Assembly: GCA_029962745.1 (NCBI GenBank)
Contig: CM057162.1
Location: 8,987,205 to 9,051,204 of the forward strand
Source of the DNA: Echinometra lucunter
Taxonomy: Eukaryota > Echinodermata > Echinoidea > Camarodonta > Echinometridae
Direction of reading: 5' to 3'
DNA: 64,000 nucleotides
The translations under genes were made by a program, and so were the position numbers. The number at the start of each line of letters is the position of its first letter. Position 1 is the first letter of the stretch. The notes beneath the pieces were generated by a model. It did no database searches. It was not told the origin of the DNA and saw nothing but the letters and a program-made list of their open reading frames with translations. Below are positions 61,901-64,000 of this stretch, one piece after another.

Positions 61901-62795
61901 ACTTTCCCAAATCCATCTTGTATCTGATATTGTACAAGCGAGCGTAGCGAGCGAGGAAAAATACTCCTTTTCATTGTAGAAGTGAAAGTTCTTCATCAAA
62001 ATACACGATGGGCCTTTAAGATACCTATTGTGATATATTTGGTCACCTCTCCTACCTAATCTATTTGCTTTCAAAGACCATCCTGTATCTAAATATTATA
62101 CTAGCGAGCGCAGCGAGCGAGGAAAATATATTTACTCTTTTTTATGGTATAGATGTGATAATTCTTCAACAAAATACATGATGGGCCCCAAAATATCTAA
62201 ATTATATATTTGTTTATTTCACTTGGAAAATGTGTTTGCTTTCCGAAAACATCCTGTATCTTAATATAATACGAGCGAGCGCAGCGAGCGAGGAAACATA
62301 GGCTCTCTTTCGTGTTACCAGTGTTATTTCGTCGTCAAAATGCACAAGCAAATAAGCCGAATATGACTCTATTTGGGCACCTTACTCATCTTTCTTTTTC
62401 TTTTTCCCTCCTTCCTCTTCCCTCTCCTTTCTCTCTCCCTCTCTCCCTCTCTCTCTCTCTCTTTTGCCGACAGCGATCGCGAATTTGCCGACAAGAATTT
62501 TTAATGGGGGGGTGTCACACCCCCCCCACACCCCCCCTCTAGCGACGCCCCTGCATACTGTTGAAGATTAAGTGAGGATATCAAGTTTAAGAAGTGGGTG
62601 GAATTGAAGTTACTTCGTAAGTCGATATGAAAGTTGAAATCCCCTACATTCAGCAACCGATGTGGAGTCAAGACCAACTGCTCCAAGAGAGTTGAAAATT
62701 CTTCGAAGAATATCTGATCCGTTGTCTCTCCTTTCGCTATTCGCTGAGGTCTGTACATAACGATAAGAAATTAAACTGTCGTGCCTGTGGTCAAA
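58956..62795 (-). mobile_element. CR1/L2-like LINE, degenerate, minus strand
   Basis: Reading the minus strand from 62760 down, endonuclease parts appear (HRLLNVGDFNFHIDL at about 62640, HKEGHTLDLILTRADD at about 61190, SDHVAITCSL at about 61110). Reverse-transcriptase parts follow (FPDKLKCVHILPKLKGSS, NDFKNYRPIANL at about 60400; [12 protein letters not shown] at about 60000; HADDT at about 59905; the thumb region KTCRNLGYALTISSHL at about 59680). Frames are broken by stops and indels and by the 1.3-kb hAT insertion, so it is dead. The 3' end has an ATT/ATC-rich tail at 58956-58975. The empty site is seen at about 52757 in the duplicate block. Confidence 0.85.
61232..62553. mobile_element. 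hAT-like element inside the LINE endonuclease region
   Basis: Exact 16-bp inverted ends CAGGGGCGTCGCTAGA and an exact 8-bp target duplication catactgt (61224-61231, 62554-62561). The interior carries five or six units of a roughly 140-170 bp satellite, each with a cgagcgcagcgagcgagg word, at about 61457, 61620, 61797, 61935, 62103 and 62271. No transposase frame, so non-autonomous. Confidence 0.9.
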
Positions 62796-62799
62796 AGGC

Positions 62800-63885
62800 A
62801 TGCTGCAGGCCTTCGCGAACGTAGACATGGTAGAGAAGGGACTAGAGATTGAGGTAATGCTCTGCCACATCCCCCCCCCCCCCCCCCCCCCCCCCCCCCT
62901 GCATCCATCATGTCCATTGTCGTGTGGTCAAGTCCATTGGGAGTGGTTCTCCGCTCCAGGCATCATGCTTTGCACCAACCACGCCACAGCTTATGTTATC
63001 AAGCATGAGGATATGAATGTAATGAATGAGTAAAGTTTCAATCTATACCATGCTTACAAGGAATTATCATGTCGGAGACGCCAGACATAGAGGGTTCATT
63101 TGGTCCCAGCCGGAAGCCAAAGTCTGGAAATATTCTCTTTCAGTCTTCACGATTTTACTATTTTACCTTTCTCTACTCTTCCAGATTTCTTTTTCCCATT
63201 TAGATGAACCTCGTATTTTTGGTTATGCTGCTTTGACAAGTTTTTGTTCTAGTCTTACAGAGCCAGCCTTAAGAAAAAGAAAATCTATACATGTATAGCA
63301 CAAAATGAAATAGATTTTTTTTAAAGGTACACAAGTTTTACTATGTCAGTGTGTACTGACATTGCGTCACATATTTCAAAGAATAAAGTACAGTCCTACA
63401 ATGAATTCTTCCATGCTTTGTACAAAAAAATAAAATACAAATTCAATTCAAATGCTAATTTTCAATTTGTATTCTTGAATTAAGAAAAGTGACGAAGATG
63501 AAGGGAATGGGGTGATTCCGTCTTTTTTTGACAAAGAGCCAAGCCTACAGGATTATTTGCTGTGTTGTTACTCAAAACATGTTGTTTCGTATCTGTTTTA
63601 ACGCGCTGACCCATCCACAAGGAGTTTTGGATAGACATAAGGCTATCATTAATGATTCAAAGAAACGTGGCAAATATTCAGTTGACTTGGCACTATGTGT
63701 AATGACTAATAAATCGTTGAACTAGTTTAAATGCAGTAAATTAAAAGGTACGAAAAAAACGTTCCATGTAGTGACACAGTATCTTCATGGCAATTTCAAC
63801 CATTCATTTTTTTTATTTCAAGTGAACACTGGCCTTGACATACTGTCAGGTAATCTAGTTAATCATTTACATTAGCTGTGCAAAG
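62800..63885. repeat. intergenic block duplicated (copy 2)
   Basis: Second copy of the block at 52780-53835, including a poly-C tract (62871-62899) not seen in the first copy. Ends at tcaggtaatctagttaatca near 63850, a few tens of bases before the next candidate start codon. Confidence 0.8.
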
Positions 63886-63908
63886 GGTCTTGATATATTT
63901 AGAACAAC

Positions 63909-64000
63909 ATGGAAGGCGTCATGACCATATTACTTTTCACTGCCACTTATGCGATGATTCTACGACGAGGACCACTACTACTCCTGCTACGACCAAGTAT
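63909..64000 (+). CDS. candidate 5' end of a further family member, cut by the window
   Basis: ATG at 63909 opens MEGVMTILLFTATYAMILRR, a hydrophobic start that could be a signal peptide, directly after the duplicated intergenic block. No donor is seen before the window ends. The link to the Ig-death-domain family is inference from position only. Confidence 0.3.
   Translation, partial: MEGVMTILLFTATYAMILRRGPLLLLLRPS

Noticed and set aside
61430..62290. Possible CRISPR-like array (regular repeats with a conserved word)
   Set aside because: Units of about 140-170 bp are homologous throughout, not short repeats with unique spacers, and lie inside a eukaryotic transposon.

Overview
The window is animal nuclear DNA. 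It is AT-rich and mostly non-coding, with short GT-AG exons, large introns, many microsatellites, long poly-G/poly-C tracts and nested transposons. Open frames are short because the exons are short. The gene content (Ig receptors carrying many death domains) and the repeat style suggest a marine invertebrate deuterostome, most likely an echinoderm such as a sea urchin. That assignment is inference and the species is unknown.

The main content is a tandem array of related plus-strand genes. The family architecture is signal peptide, Ig domain, Ig domain, transmembrane helix, then a long cytoplasmic array of death-fold domains and a charged disordered tail. Gene A (about 8.9-19.2 kb) has an Ig exon wrecked by two indels and a lost splice donor, an unusual transmembrane exon that ends in a stop, and seven intact 3' exons, four or five of them death-fold. 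Gene B (29.7-44.9 kb) is the fullest copy, with 18 recognisable coding exons and eight or nine death-fold modules. Its first Ig exon carries a one-base frameshift. Copy C (54.9-56.5 kb) is reduced to a signal-peptide exon plus a broken tail exon. A further ATG with a hydrophobic start sits at 63.9 kb, at the window edge. Almost every exon junction in A and B is phase 1, so modules can be skipped, added or shuffled without breaking the frame.

The 3' flank of B (44.5-47.8 kb plus 52.2-53.8 kb) is duplicated after copy C (56.0-57.9 kb, 58.4-58.95 kb, 62.8-63.9 kb), which shows that the array grew by segmental duplication. Later insertions split the copies. These are a mariner (45.26-46.74 kb), a 4.4-kb terminal-inverted-repeat element with a 9-bp target duplication (47.78-52.22 kb) that contains two hAT-type MITEs, and a CR1/L2-like LINE on the minus strand (58.96-62.80 kb) interrupted by a 1.3-kb hAT-like element with an internal satellite.

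The rest is intergenic or intronic: a 2-kb tandem duplication at 0.5-4.4 kb, a foldback with roughly 600-bp arms in a gene A intron, MITEs, a 5'-truncated LINE copy at 20.1-20.6 kb, and microsatellites. No tRNA, rRNA, CRISPR or bacterial feature was seen. All exon borders come from reading frame, GT-AG sites and A/B comparison, with no transcript evidence.
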